DNA from: Rhizobium sp. Leaf306 | GTDB lineage: Bacteria > Pseudomonadota > Alphaproteobacteria > Rhizobiales > Rhizobiaceae | Assembly (NCBI RefSeq): GCF_001423425.1 | Contig: NZ_LMNX01000001.1 | Location: 578,970 to 642,969, forward strand | Direction of reading: 5' to 3' | Length of the DNA stretch: 64,000 nucleotides | In this document: in pieces, positions 55,774 to 64,000 of the stretch | Layout: the number at the start of each line of letters is the position of its first letter | How positions within the stretch are numbered: position 1 is the first letter of the stretch | Notes under the pieces: generated by a model | What the model was told of the DNA's origin: nothing | Seen by the model: only the letters and a program-made list of their open reading frames with translations | Databases searched by the model: none | Made by a program: the position numbers and the translations under genes

Positions 55774-55965
55774 CTATGTGGAGCGCCAACCTCCCTCATT
55801 CCTGTGCTCGTCAGGGGATAGAGGGAGGCGTGGATGCCGGAATGAACGAAAGCGCGAGTAGAGGATGGAGCAACGTGGCAAGCGGGTGACGCGGCCATGA
55901 GCGCGATATCAAAGTCTATGTCTTCAAACCGTATCGACAGCGACTATCCGCCGGCAACAGCCTGA

Positions 55966-56160
55966 TCAGACGTCGTCGTCGCGCTTGACCCGGTATTCGC
56001 CCGTCACCGGATCCTTTTCCAGCGTTCCCATGGCGCCGGTGCGTTGCTGCTCTTCCTCGCGGCGCGTGCGCGCCGTGAGCCGTTCCGCGTCCTTGATGAA
56101 GCGCTTGTAGAGCATCCATCCGCCGCCGATCAGCAGGGCCAGAAGTATGAGCTGAGCCAT
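55966..56160 (-). CDS. Small membrane protein, 64 residues
   Basis: MAQLILLALLIGGGWMLYKRF is a single membrane helix, followed by a charged cytoplasmic tail (IKDAERLTARTRREEEQQRT and EKDPVTGEYRVKRDDDV). The tail phrase KDPVTGEYR resembles short linker motifs of small rhizobial membrane proteins. It starts 31 bases after the S49 peptidase stop and is probably in its operon. Ribosome site weak (CGGGAA). Function unknown. Confidence 0.68.
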   Translation of the reverse strand: MAQLILLALLIGGGWMLYKRFIKDAERLTARTRREEEQQRTGAMGTLEKDPVTGEYRVKRDDDV

Positions 56161-56190
56161 TTCCCGTCGAAACCTTATAAGGCGGGCATA

Positions 56191-57057
56191 TCAGAGCCCG
56201 AAGCGGCTCCACATTGCCCGTTCTTCCAGGCCTTCGGCAAGACCTGCCGTGGCGCCTGAGGCAATTTCCCCCAGATTGGCGGATCCTAGCGCAACGCCCG
56301 GCACCCGGCGACCGAACAGGGTCCGCGTGCCGCCGATCAGCTCAAGCTTGGCATCCTTGCCGAAACGGCGCTTGATCACATCGCGCATCTCGCCCAGCCC
56401 ATCGATGAGGCCAAGTTCGAGGCCACGGGTGCCAGTCCAGAAGAGCCCGGAGAAAATCGTGCTATCTTCGCCGAGCCGTGACCCGCGGCGCGATTTCACC
56501 ATGTCGATGAAGACCTGGTGGATCTCGAGCTGCAGCGTCTTCAGGTACTCGATGTCGCCTTCCTTTTCAGGCTGGAAAGGATCGAGAATCACCTTGTTCT
56601 CGCCGGCCGTATAGACGCGGCGTTCGACGCCGATCTTCTTCAGCATTTCCGGGAAGCCGAAACCACCAGACACGACGCCGATCGAGCCGACGATCGAGGT
56701 CGGATCGGCAAAGATTTCGTCGCCGGCAAGGGCAATCATGTAGCCGCCGGACGCTGCCACATCTTCCACGAAGATCAGAACCTTCTTGTCCTTTTCCTCG
56801 GCGAGAGCCCGGATGCGTTGGTAGATCAGGCGCGACTGGACAGGCGAGCCGCCCGGCGAATTGATGGAGATGGCAACGACCGGCGCATCCTTCTTTGCGA
56901 AGGCCTTTTCCAGCATCGGCGCCACGGTTGCGATGTTGAGCGTCTGCTTGAACTGGCTGCCGCCCGCCATGATCGTGCCATGCAGTCGGACCACCGGGAT
57001 CGACAAACCGGTCTTGCGGAAACGTTTTGGCAGCAGGCGATTCAAGAAGCTCATCAT
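56191..57057 (-). CDS. S49 family (SppA/SohB-like) serine peptidase
   Basis: 288 residues. The Ser-Lys dyad is S103 in VAASGGYMIA and K155 in AGENKVILDPF; the spacing of 52 equals that of B. subtilis SppA (S147/K199). Other family features are SINSPGGSPVQS, ADPTSIVGSIGVVSGGFGF and GTRGLELGLIDGLG. No clear membrane anchor is seen at the N-terminus, unlike most SppA proteins, so it may be cytoplasmic or peripheral. By family it degrades signal peptides left in the membrane. ATG 57057 or 57054. Confidence 0.9.
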   Translation of the reverse strand: MMSFLNRLLPKRFRKTGLSIPVVRLHGTIMAGGSQFKQTLNIATVAPMLEKAFAKKDAPVVAISINSPGGSPVQSRLIYQRIRALAEEKDKKVLIFVEDVAASGGYMIALAGDEIFADPTSIVGSIGVVSGGFGFPEMLKKIGVERRVYTAGENKVILDPFQPEKEGDIEYLKTLQLEIHQVFIDMVKSRRGSRLGEDSTIFSGLFWTGTRGLELGLIDGLGEMRDVIKRRFGKDAKLELIGGTRTLFGRRVPGVALGSANLGEIASGATAGLAEGLEERAMWSRFGL

Positions 57058-57140
57058 CCATCCTGTTCAAGCATATATCGGAAGCCTGGATGTATGTTCT
57101 CGAAGGGCGAACACAATGGCTGAGCCTCTAAAAACGGGGT

Positions 57141-57947
57141 TTATCGCCGTCTTCGGTGATAGGCGGTGCGACCGTTGTTCAAATCATCCGCCTGCGACAT
57201 GAAGGAATTGCCATCCGCTCCATGCACGATCAGCGGCGCGCGGAACACCAGCCGCGCTCTCGATCCCTTGACGCCGGTTACCAGAATGCGGGTCGCATCC
57301 TCGCCCGGGCGGGGGTGGACCGGGGTTATTTCAAGCCCGCCGAAGCGCTTGCCGCAGGCCTCGATGATATCGACGATGGAATCCGGACGGGCGATCAGCG
57401 ACAATTGCCCGCCGGGTTTCATGATGGCGGCGGCCGTGCGCAGCCAGTTTTCGAACAGGCCAGCGGTCATTGCATGCGCTTCGGCTTTCAAGGCATCCGG
57501 CGTTATGCGGTCGTCGGCGTGGTTGAAGGGCGGGTTCATGATCACATGGTCGTGCACGCCGTCGTGCAATCCCGCGTCGACCCGGGCCTTGCCCATGAGC
57601 GTCACATCGGCGCCGAGAACCGTGATACGGTCAGACAGGAAAGCATTTTCCGGCAAAGCCAGCGTTCGCCGCGCATACTCCGCCATCAACGGCAATTTCT
57701 CGACCAGAACGATGCGGGCGTTTTCGAGCCGGCTCGCGACCGCTAGTCCTGCGGCACCGGCGCCGGATCCGAGATCGGCAACCGAAATGGACCGTTCGTC
57801 CGCCACAAGCGAGGCGAGCAGCATCGCATCCACGCCGGACCGGTGGCCGCCGCCCTTCGGCTGCACCAGATGGAAGCGGCCGCGGTGAAACGCATCGATG
57901 GTGAAGTCCGACGAAAGATCCTGCGGGATGCCGGCGGACGTGGTCAC
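57141..57947 (-). CDS. TrmN6-like tRNA/RNA N6-adenine methyltransferase
   Basis: 268 residues from a GTG. FHLVQPKGGGHRSGVDAMLLASLV, the SAM-binding VADLGSGAGAAGLAVASR, and the catalytic NPPF at 138-141 mark the YfiC/TrmN6 group, which methylates A37 of tRNA(Val) in E. coli. The GTG is supported by GGAG 8 bases upstream and overlaps the stop of the DUF2007 gene (GTGA), so the two are translationally coupled. Confidence 0.9.
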   Translation of the reverse strand: MTTSAGIPQDLSSDFTIDAFHRGRFHLVQPKGGGHRSGVDAMLLASLVADERSISVADLGSGAGAAGLAVASRLENARIVLVEKLPLMAEYARRTLALPENAFLSDRITVLGADVTLMGKARVDAGLHDGVHDHVIMNPPFNHADDRITPDALKAEAHAMTAGLFENWLRTAAAIMKPGGQLSLIARPDSIVDIIEACGKRFGGLEITPVHPRPGEDATRILVTGVKGSRARLVFRAPLIVHGADGNSFMSQADDLNNGRTAYHRRRR

Positions 57948-58165
57948 GGGCGAAGCTCCGCCTCCAGGCCGGCATCGATCAGGATGCGGCGGGCTTCGTC
58001 TCCCCTCTCCTCCTCGACAAGGAAGCGTTTCGACAGCATGCCGAGCGAGCCTTCGAGCACGCTCATGGACTGGTCCGCAACCATGAAATGAATGCCGGCA
58101 TCCTTCATCAGGCTGCTCGCAACCGAGAGAAGCACCGGGTCGTTGGCGCGAATGAGTTCCCGCAT
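57944..58165 (-). CDS. DUF2007 family protein
   Basis: 73 residues: MRELIRANDPVLLSVASSLM, then HFMVADQSMSVLEGSLGMLSKRFLVEEERGDEARRILIDAG, the ferredoxin-like DUF2007 fold often called putative signal-transducing protein. It lies immediately upstream of the TrmN6-like gene with a 4-base overlap and is divergent from the prenyl diphosphate synthase gene. Confidence 0.88.
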   Translation of the reverse strand: MRELIRANDPVLLSVASSLMKDAGIHFMVADQSMSVLEGSLGMLSKRFLVEEERGDEARRILIDAGLEAELRP

Positions 58166-58271
58166 GCGGCAAAAATCCCCCTCAAAAACGGCAGGTCAGC
58201 GAATTGTCACTTGCCGCATCCTGCCACGCTTTCTATTGTCCAAGCCGGAACTTAATTTAGGAGTCCGGTCG

Positions 58272-59288
58272 TTGGGCGTCGTAATACCGCTTGAAGAAGG
58301 CAAAAACAAATCTGCTTCCGTGAAGCCCCTGGTGGACCTCACGAGAGGAGACATGGAGCGGGTCAACCAGCTGATCCTGTCGAAGGCAGGCTCCGACGTG
58401 CAAATGATCCCGGAAGTTGCCAACCACCTGATCTCGTCGGGCGGCAAGCGGCTTCGGCCTATGCTGACGCTCGCTTCTGCGGTGCTGTTCGGCTACAAGG
58501 GCGAAGGCCATGTGAAGCTCGCGACCAGCGTCGAATTCATGCACACGGCAACGCTGCTGCATGACGATGTGGTGGACGAAAGCGATCTGCGCCGCGGCAA
58601 ATCCACCGCACGGATGATCTGGGGCAACCAGGCCAGTGTTCTCGTCGGCGACTTTCTGCTCGGCCAGTCCTTCAAGATGATGGTCGAAGTTGGTTCGCTT
58701 GAAGCGCTGGACGTTCTGGCAACCGCGGCTTCCGTGATTGCGGAAGGCGAAGTGCTTCAGCTTTCCGTCGCCAAGAACATGGAAACCACCGAGGACGACT
58801 ATCTCTCCGTCATTCGCGCCAAGACGGCGGCTTTGTTTGCGGCGGCGGCGGAAGTCGGCCCGATCATCGCCAATGCCGACAAGGCCGGGCGTTCCGCGAT
58901 GCGGTCCTATGGCATGAACCTCGGCTACGCCTTCCAGCTGGTCGATGACGCGCTCGATTACGGCGGCACCGCTGCCGATCTCGGCAAGAATGTCGGCGAC
59001 GATTTCCGCGAGGGAAAGATCACGCTTCCGGTCATCCTTGCCTACCGGCGTGGCACCGAAACGGAGCGGGCATTCTGGAAGACGGCGATCGAACAGGGCG
59101 AAAGCAGCGAGGAAAATCTTGAAAAGGCGCTGGGCCTGATCAAGAAATACGACGCGCTGAACGACACGATCGGTCGGGCCCTGCATTACGGCACGATTGC
59201 CCGCGATGCGCTGGCGCCGCTGCCGGCATCGCCGCTCAAATCCGCGATGCTCGAGGTGATCGACTTCTCCATCCAGCGCGTGAACTGA
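58272..59288 (+). CDS. Long-chain (octa/decaprenyl) diphosphate synthase
   Basis: 338 residues from a TTG start that has AGGAG 8 bases upstream; the resulting N-terminus (GVVIPLEEGKNKSASVKPL) is the one I know from rhizobial homologues. The aspartate-rich motifs are DDVVD at 98-102 and the later VDDALDYGG; GGKRLRPMLTL is the isopentenyl-diphosphate site. It elongates farnesyl diphosphate to the ubiquinone side chain; decaprenyl is likely because related bacteria make Q-10. UbiA (44.7 kb) would use the product. Confidence 0.94.
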   Translation: MGVVIPLEEGKNKSASVKPLVDLTRGDMERVNQLILSKAGSDVQMIPEVANHLISSGGKRLRPMLTLASAVLFGYKGEGHVKLATSVEFMHTATLLHDDVVDESDLRRGKSTARMIWGNQASVLVGDFLLGQSFKMMVEVGSLEALDVLATAASVIAEGEVLQLSVAKNMETTEDDYLSVIRAKTAALFAAAAEVGPIIANADKAGRSAMRSYGMNLGYAFQLVDDALDYGGTAADLGKNVGDDFREGKITLPVILAYRRGTETERAFWKTAIEQGESSEENLEKALGLIKKYDALNDTIGRALHYGTIARDALAPLPASPLKSAMLEVIDFSIQRVN

Positions 59289-59480
59289 CGCTCCCTCCGT
59301 CGCGTTGACGAAGGTGTGACCGTTCCTGCCCGGCATCCGCTCTCTGCGATGCCGGAGAATTCCTTGCGGACATGCTTCAAAAAAGCCATTCTGTCATGAC
59401 TCAATTGGCGCGGGATGGTGGCGATTTGCCACCGTCAAAGCGTCGCCTGCTCAAGGCCCACCACGAAAGGCATTCTTTTT

Positions 59481-61316
59481 ATGCGGCAGAAATACAGCCT
59501 CCGTCTGCTTTCCAGCGCAGCGCTCGCAGCCGTTCTCATGCTCGCCGGTGCAGCGCAAGCGGCGACGCCAGAGGCGAAGCCGGCCGCCGCGGAGAGCGTG
59601 AAATTTGATGCCAGCGACGCGCAGTCGTTTTCGGGCGCGTTCCTCGCTGCCCGCACCGCCGATGTCGACCATGATTACGCGAACGCGATTGCGCTCTATC
59701 GCAAGGCGCTGTCCTTTGATGCGGCCAACCTTGAAATCCGCGAACGCCTGATGATTTCGCTGTTTCTGAGCGGCGATTTCGAAGGCGGCTTGAGCGAAGC
59801 GGAGAGGCTGAAGGACGATGCCGGGGTCGAGCGCATCACCCGCATCGTGCGGGGACTGGACGCGATCCGCGACAAGCGCTTCGATGCCGCCAAGAAGACG
59901 CTTGCCTATACCGGCCCGAACGATCTTGACCGGCTGACCCACCAGATGATGATGGCGTGGGCGGATGTCGGCGCAGGCCGCGGCCGTCAGGCGATCTCGA
60001 CTATTGCCGGCCTCAAGGGGCCCGACTGGTTCAAGGTGTTTACGGACTATCATCTTGGCGCCATGGCGCTGGTTTCCGGCGACACGGCCAGTGCACGCAA
60101 ATATCTGACCACCGCCATTACCAACCAGGAAGCGGTTGCGACAGCGCCCGATACGTTCATGCGCGCCATCATGGCGCTTGCCCGTCTTGAAGCCGCTGCC
60201 GGCAACAAGCAGAAGGCGCTCGACGCGATTTCGGTCGGCGACCAGATGATCAGCAACTATGCGCCACTGAAGGCGCTTCGCCAGAGCATTGAAAAGGGCG
60301 AGAAGCCCGAGCAGCAGATCACCAACGCTGCCGAAGGCGCGGCCGGCGTGCTGTTTTCGATCGGCGGCGCGCTGAACCGCCAGGGCGCCGAGGATATGGT
60401 CGGTCTCTACCTGCAGATCTCCCATGCAATGGACCCGAAGAGCGCCGACACGCTAATCCTGCTCGGCGGCATTGCCGAGAAGATGGAACAGCCGCAACGC
60501 GCCATCGAGCTTTATGCAAAGGTGCCGGCCGACAGCCCGATGCGCCGGATTTCCGAACTGCAGCTGGGCATCACCCTTTCCGATACCGGCAAGGTCGACG
60601 AAGCAAAGAGCCATCTGAAGGCGCTGATCGATTCGGATCCGGCCGATATCCGCAGCTATATCGCCTATGGCAGCGTGCTTTCCGAAGCCAAGGACTACAA
60701 GGCGATGGCCGCCAATTACGACAAGGCTGTCGAAATGATCGGCTCCGTGCCGAAGCCTGGCGACTGGACCGTGTTCTTCCAGCGCGGCATTTCCTATGAG
60801 CGGCTGAAGCAGTTCGACAAGGCCGAGCCGAACTTCCGGCGGGCGCTGGAGCTCAATCCCGAGCAGCCGCAGGTGCTGAACTACCTCGGCTATTCGCTTG
60901 TCGACCTCAACCTCAACCTTGCCGAAGGCCTCGACATGATCCGCAAGGCAGTCGATGCGCGGCCGGACGATGGCTATATCGTCGATTCGCTGGGTTGGGC
61001 CTATTTCCGCCTCGGCAAGTTCGATGAAGCCGTGACCGAACTGGAACGCGCAGTGCAACTGCGCGCCGGCGATGCGACGATCAACGACCACCTGGGCGAT
61101 GCCTACTGGCGTGTCGGCCGCAAGCTGGAAGCGGTCTACCAGTGGAACCGGACGCTGATTTCCGAAGGCGAGGACGTCAACAAGGAAATGGTCAAGGAAA
61201 AGATCGCCAACGGCCTGCCGCCGCTCGATCCGAACGCGACGACGGCCGATCGCGGCCAGGCAGCACCAGTGCCGCCTGCCCCGCCGGCACCTGCCACTCC
61301 CGACAAGAAATCCTGA
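59481..61316 (+). CDS. Exported tetratricopeptide-repeat protein
   Basis: 611 residues. Signal peptide (RQKYSLRLLSSAALAAVLMLAGAAQAA, cleavage near 28), then TPR repeats throughout, clearest at DYANAIALYRKALSFDAANL, KAEPNFRRALELNPEQPQVLNYLGYSL and KFDEAVTELERAVQLRAGDATI. The proline-rich end (APVPPAPPAPATP) is a linker-like tail. It is a periplasmic or outer-membrane-associated scaffold by composition; partner unknown. ispE starts 18 bases after its stop, so the TPR gene, ispE and moaB form one operon. Confidence 0.9.
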   Translation: MRQKYSLRLLSSAALAAVLMLAGAAQAATPEAKPAAAESVKFDASDAQSFSGAFLAARTADVDHDYANAIALYRKALSFDAANLEIRERLMISLFLSGDFEGGLSEAERLKDDAGVERITRIVRGLDAIRDKRFDAAKKTLAYTGPNDLDRLTHQMMMAWADVGAGRGRQAISTIAGLKGPDWFKVFTDYHLGAMALVSGDTASARKYLTTAITNQEAVATAPDTFMRAIMALARLEAAAGNKQKALDAISVGDQMISNYAPLKALRQSIEKGEKPEQQITNAAEGAAGVLFSIGGALNRQGAEDMVGLYLQISHAMDPKSADTLILLGGIAEKMEQPQRAIELYAKVPADSPMRRISELQLGITLSDTGKVDEAKSHLKALIDSDPADIRSYIAYGSVLSEAKDYKAMAANYDKAVEMIGSVPKPGDWTVFFQRGISYERLKQFDKAEPNFRRALELNPEQPQVLNYLGYSLVDLNLNLAEGLDMIRKAVDARPDDGYIVDSLGWAYFRLGKFDEAVTELERAVQLRAGDATINDHLGDAYWRVGRKLEAVYQWNRTLISEGEDVNKEMVKEKIANGLPPLDPNATTADRGQAAPVPPAPPAPATPDKKS

Positions 61317-61334
61317 TAAAGCGGGCTTTCCAGC

Positions 61335-62249
61335 ATGACCATATCCGATACGCAAGACGCCACAGACGTGGCCCTGACAGAACTTGCGCCTGCGAAGATC
61401 AATCTTGGCCTGCATGTCGTGGGGCTTCGCTATGACGGGTTTCACCTGCTGGAAAGCGTCGTCACCTTCGCCGATCTGGGTGACGAGCTGACCTTCACGC
61501 TCTCGGAATCGGATGAGTTTTCCGTTTCCGGCCGCTTTGCGTCCGAGCTTTCAAATGACGAGGCGGGCCAAGCTGGCAATCTCGTGATCAAGGCGCGCGA
61601 TCTCTTTCGCCAGCAGCTGGTTTCCAACGGCTTTCCGGCGCCTCCCGTTTCGATTCACCTCGAGAAGAAACTACCGATCGCGGCCGGGATCGGAGGGGGA
61701 TCGGCCGATGCGGCGGCCACGCTTCGCGGCCTGTTCCGGCTGTGGAATGCGGAGATACCGGAAGCAGCCCTTTTGGCGCTTGGCCTTTCGCTGGGGGCCG
61801 ACGTGCCCATGTGCCTGACGGGGGCTGCCGTTCTGGCCGAGGGGATCGGCGAAAGGCTTGAACCGCTGCCGATCATGCCGTCCCTTTCCCTCGTGCTCGC
61901 CAACCCGCTGATCAGCGTCTCGACGCCTGAGATTTTCAAGCTACTGGTGGACAAGGAAAACGAGGCCCTGCCGCCGACGCCGACCGACGCAGGCGGCTGG
62001 CTGCCTTACCTGAAAACGCTTCGCAACGACCTGGAGCCGCCGGCTCGCGCGCTCATCCCTGAGATCGAGGAACTCTCCGCGATGATCGCAGCGCAAGGTG
62101 CCGAGCTGGTGCGCATGTCCGGATCCGGAGCAACCTGTTTCGGTATGTTCCCTTCGAAGACAGACGCGGAAGCCGCCGCGCAGGCGCTGACCTCCCTGAA
62201 GCCGGGCTGGTATTTCGAAGCGGTCGAAACCGTCGGAGCAAAGCCATGA
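61335..62249 (+). CDS. ispE: 4-diphosphocytidyl-2-C-methyl-D-erythritol kinase
   Basis: 304 residues. The GHMP kinase motif LPIAAGIGGGSADAAATLRGL, the N-terminal APAKINLGLHVVG and the C-terminal MSGSGATCFGMF are diagnostic. It phosphorylates the 2-hydroxyl of CDP-methylerythritol in the MEP pathway, the same pathway as dxs at 20 kb. The stop overlaps the moaB start as ATGA. Confidence 0.97.
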   Translation: MTISDTQDATDVALTELAPAKINLGLHVVGLRYDGFHLLESVVTFADLGDELTFTLSESDEFSVSGRFASELSNDEAGQAGNLVIKARDLFRQQLVSNGFPAPPVSIHLEKKLPIAAGIGGGSADAAATLRGLFRLWNAEIPEAALLALGLSLGADVPMCLTGAAVLAEGIGERLEPLPIMPSLSLVLANPLISVSTPEIFKLLVDKENEALPPTPTDAGGWLPYLKTLRNDLEPPARALIPEIEELSAMIAAQGAELVRMSGSGATCFGMFPSKTDAEAAAQALTSLKPGWYFEAVETVGAKP

Positions 62250-62797
62250 GCAAGATCGCCGAAACGCGCGAGTTCATTCCTATTTCGATCGCGGTACTGA
62301 CCGTGTCGGATACCCGGACTATGGTGGACGACAAATCCGGCGATACGCTGGTTGCCCGTATCGCGGAGGCCGGTCACAGGCTTGGGGCACGCGCCATCGT
62401 GCCCGACGACAAGGAGCGGATCGCCGGCCAGGTGCGCGAATGGACCCTCGACCCTGAGATCGACGTGGTCATCACCACCGGGGGAACCGGCTTTACCGGC
62501 CGCGACGTGACGCCGGAAGCGCTGGAGCCGCTGTTCGACAAGAAGATGGACGGGTTTTCCGAGGTGTTTCACCGGATTTCCTACGACAAGATCGGCACCT
62601 CGACGATCCAGTCGCGGGCAACCGGCGGCGTTGCCAATGCAACCTTCATCTTCGTGCTGCCCGGCTCTCCCGGTGCCTGCAAGGATGCGTGGGACGGCAT
62701 ATTGAAAGCGCAGCTGGACTACCGCCACATGCCCTGCAACTTCATCGAGATTATGCCGCGGCTGGACGAGCACCTGCGGCGCGGTTCGGACAAGTAA
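62246..62797 (+). CDS. moaB: Molybdenum cofactor biosynthesis protein B
   Basis: 183 residues. ISIAVLTVSDTRTMVDDKSG, VVITTGGTGFTGRDVTPEAL and FVLPGSPGACKDAW are the MoaB/MogA fold motifs; this fold binds molybdopterin and, in MogA, adenylates it. MoaB is the likelier label by length and by the DVTPEAL segment. It is translationally coupled to ispE. It ends 9 bases from the stop of the convergent glycosyltransferase gene. Confidence 0.93.
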   Translation: MSKIAETREFIPISIAVLTVSDTRTMVDDKSGDTLVARIAEAGHRLGARAIVPDDKERIAGQVREWTLDPEIDVVITTGGTGFTGRDVTPEALEPLFDKKMDGFSEVFHRISYDKIGTSTIQSRATGGVANATFIFVLPGSPGACKDAWDGILKAQLDYRHMPCNFIEIMPRLDEHLRRGSDK

Positions 62798-62806
62798 CGG
62801 CCTGAT

Positions 62807-63337
62807 CTACCGCGCGGACGCTGCGACCCAGGCGGGGATCATTTCGCTCGCCAGTCTCGACGGCTTTGCGGCGGTCTTTACAGCCTTGGCTATACCCTCA
62901 AGACCCATGCCGGGCTTTGCGAGAGCGACGGCCTCGCGCTTGGGCAGGATCAGCCCCTGCTCGAGCGGCGGGACTGAACGGACGATCCTTGTAAGGAACG
63001 GCTTGCGGTAGGTTCGCGAAGGCGAGAACCGCACGGGCTGACGGTTGAGCGCCAGATATTCCATCACCTCGTCGATCCAGCCGGCCTGGAGACGCGCTCC
63101 GGGCTCCAGCAGAAGCAGCCATTCGGCGCGCGCCTTGTGCAGGATATCGACGATATCCCAGGAGCTGTGGAAACGGCAGCCGGCGGCATCCGCGACACGG
63201 GAGGACCCGTCGCGCGAGTTGTGATCGAGCACCACGACATCGCTGACCAGCCCCTCCACCGCGGCGGAAACAAGGACGGACAACGTCTGCGCGAGCTCGG
63301 CTTCCTGATCCCGGCATTCCAACAAAACAGTCAGCAT
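62807..63337 (-). CDS. Small GT2-like glycosyltransferase
   Basis: 176 residues. MLTVLLECRDQEAELAQTLS and VSDVVVLDHNSRDGSSRVADAAGC are the nucleotide-binding start of a family 2 glycosyltransferase, and the DHNSRDG segment is in the place of the first aspartate motif. The acceptor-binding second half is short and ends in a basic helix, so the protein is about half the usual 300 residues. It may be a truncated family member or not a transferase. It is divergent from the radical SAM gene and shares its SOS-box-bearing spacer. Confidence 0.78.
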   Translation of the reverse strand: MLTVLLECRDQEAELAQTLSVLVSAAVEGLVSDVVVLDHNSRDGSSRVADAAGCRFHSSWDIVDILHKARAEWLLLLEPGARLQAGWIDEVMEYLALNRQPVRFSPSRTYRKPFLTRIVRSVPPLEQGLILPKREAVALAKPGMGLEGIAKAVKTAAKPSRLASEMIPAWVAASAR

Positions 63338-63390
63338 TTTCAATGTCTAGCGCATTGCACAACGGATTGCCACAAAACCTTTGCGAGTTT

Positions 63391-63405
63391 GTTCTTGCAT
63401 TGTTC
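63391..63405. promoter_or_regulatory. Perfect alphaproteobacterial LexA (SOS) box
   Basis: GTTC (63391-63394), seven bases, GTTC (63402-63405) is exactly the LexA site GTTC-N7-GTTC known from Rhizobium, Sinorhizobium and Rhodobacter. It lies 63 bases before the radical SAM gene start and 54 bases before the divergent glycosyltransferase start, so it could control either or both. Confidence 0.6.
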
Positions 63406-63467
63406 TCAATGTCGCGATAGGAATCTTGTCATTCGAGAACGGGAATTTTTCCCGTCAGGAGTGCCCC

Positions 63468-64000
63468 ATGAACGAGCTGTCCCATTTGCGGCAGGACGCA
63501 TTCGCGCCTGCTCATACGGCTGATATTGCCGATGCATTGGTGAAGACCTCCGGCCTCCGGATCGGGGGGGATCGCCGGCGCGGTCGTGGCGCCGGACTGA
63601 ACCCTTCAGGACGTTTCGAGACGGAGCGTCGCGAGGCTTTCGACGACGGCTGGCAGACGATCGAGGAACTAGAACCGTTCAGGACCGAGGTGCAGGTGGA
63701 AAAGCCGCGCACGGCGATTACCCGCAACGATTCACCCGACATTCCCTTCGACCGCTCGATCAACCCGTACCGCGGCTGCGAGCATGGCTGCATCTACTGT
63801 TTCGCGCGGCCGAGCCACAGTTTCATGGGGCTTTCGCCGGGGCTGGACTTTGAATCGAAGCTGTTTGCCAAACCCGACGTGCCGAAACTTCTGGAGCGCG
63901 AACTGAGCAGGGCCGATTACAAGGTCCGGGCGATTGCGATCGGCACCAACACCGATCCCTACCAGCCGATTGAACGGGAATGGCGCGTCATGCGCCAGAT
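63468..64000 (+). CDS. Radical SAM protein of the PA0069/SplB-like group (3' end outside window)
   Basis: 177 residues are visible before the window ends. The radical SAM iron-sulfur motif is C104-x3-C108-x2-C111 in YRGCEHGCIYCFARPSHSF, and INPYRGCEHGC with the ARPSH segment is typical of the PA0069 family, distantly related to spore photoproduct lyase SplB. The ATG at 63468 has AGGAG 6 bases upstream. The family is suspected to act on DNA or RNA but has no proven reaction that I know of. A perfect LexA box lies upstream, which fits a DNA-damage role. Confidence 0.9.
   Translation, partial: MNELSHLRQDAFAPAHTADIADALVKTSGLRIGGDRRRGRGAGLNPSGRFETERREAFDDGWQTIEELEPFRTEVQVEKPRTAITRNDSPDIPFDRSINPYRGCEHGCIYCFARPSHSFMGLSPGLDFESKLFAKPDVPKLLERELSRADYKVRAIAIGTNTDPYQPIEREWRVMRQ

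Noticed and set aside
55713-55965. Short frames between the chemoreceptor terminator and the small membrane protein gene
   Set aside because: No ribosome sites or recognisable features; the stretch is best read as terminator plus spacer.

Overview
The window is ordinary-looking, GC-rich chromosome of an alphaproteobacterium, most likely a member of the Rhizobiaceae (Rhizobium, Agrobacterium or Neorhizobium type). The case rests on gene content and order: a glgE-treS/mak-glgB operon, a bioMNY biotin transporter, xseB near dxs and tlyA, a RibB with a degraded RibA domain, glyQ and glyS on one strand with lemA between them, and a GTTC-N7-GTTC box of the alphaproteobacterial LexA type. I saw no rRNA, tRNA, prophage, IS element or CRISPR array. 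Coding density is high and most neighbouring genes overlap by 1-4 bases or converge on short hairpins.

Layout. 1-5 kb: the end of a PAS-GGDEF-EAL signalling protein, aroC, ribB and a cupin gene. 5.2-14 kb: the full GlgE route to alpha-glucan, with GlgE carrying an extra pseudo-amylase barrel, a TreS-maltokinase fusion, and GlgB; a general-stress-type promoter lies upstream. 14-17.7 kb: a YcaQ-like DNA glycosylase, bioM-bioN-bioY and a thioesterase. 17.8-25.2 kb: an HDAC-like amidohydrolase, xseB, a HEPN/MNT toxin-antitoxin pair apparently inserted before dxs, then dxs, a DUF4424 protein, tlyA and a RumA-type methyltransferase. 25.3-32.5 kb: an animal-type haem peroxidase, a small secreted protein, an acyl-CoA dehydrogenase/crotonase operon behind a 16-bp palindrome, a CorA transporter and a quaternary-amine-type Rieske oxygenase.

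32.9-46.3 kb: an unrecognised 206-residue protein, sua5, an FAD oxidase with a ModE-like regulator, a Cache chemoreceptor, a secreted protein, purD, a 71-residue protein, tex, cfa and ubiA. 46.5-53.6 kb, all leftward: glyQ, lemA, a DUF2207 protein, a cluster of palindromic repeats, a DUF559 nuclease gene broken by one stop codon, glyS, a 34-codon mini-gene and a DUF523 gene. 53.9-64 kb: a second chemoreceptor, an S49 peptidase, a DUF2007 gene coupled to a TrmN6-like methyltransferase, a long-chain prenyl diphosphate synthase, a TPR protein, ispE, moaB, a small glycosyltransferase, and a radical SAM gene that runs off the end and has a perfect LexA-type box upstream.

How the genes relate. dxs and ispE (MEP pathway), the prenyl diphosphate synthase and ubiA all feed ubiquinone and isoprenoid supply, though they sit in separate operons. 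The GlgE operon turns trehalose into branched alpha-glucan and is probably stress-induced. I found no clearly new multi-gene system. The best leads are the two-barrel GlgE with its stress promoter, the SOS box on the radical SAM gene, the leaderless HEPN/MNT pair with an altered catalytic motif, the 34-codon gene coupled to DUF523, and the repeat cluster with the broken DUF559 gene. Most coordinates are sequence-supported; functions rest on family recognition by eye, without any database search.
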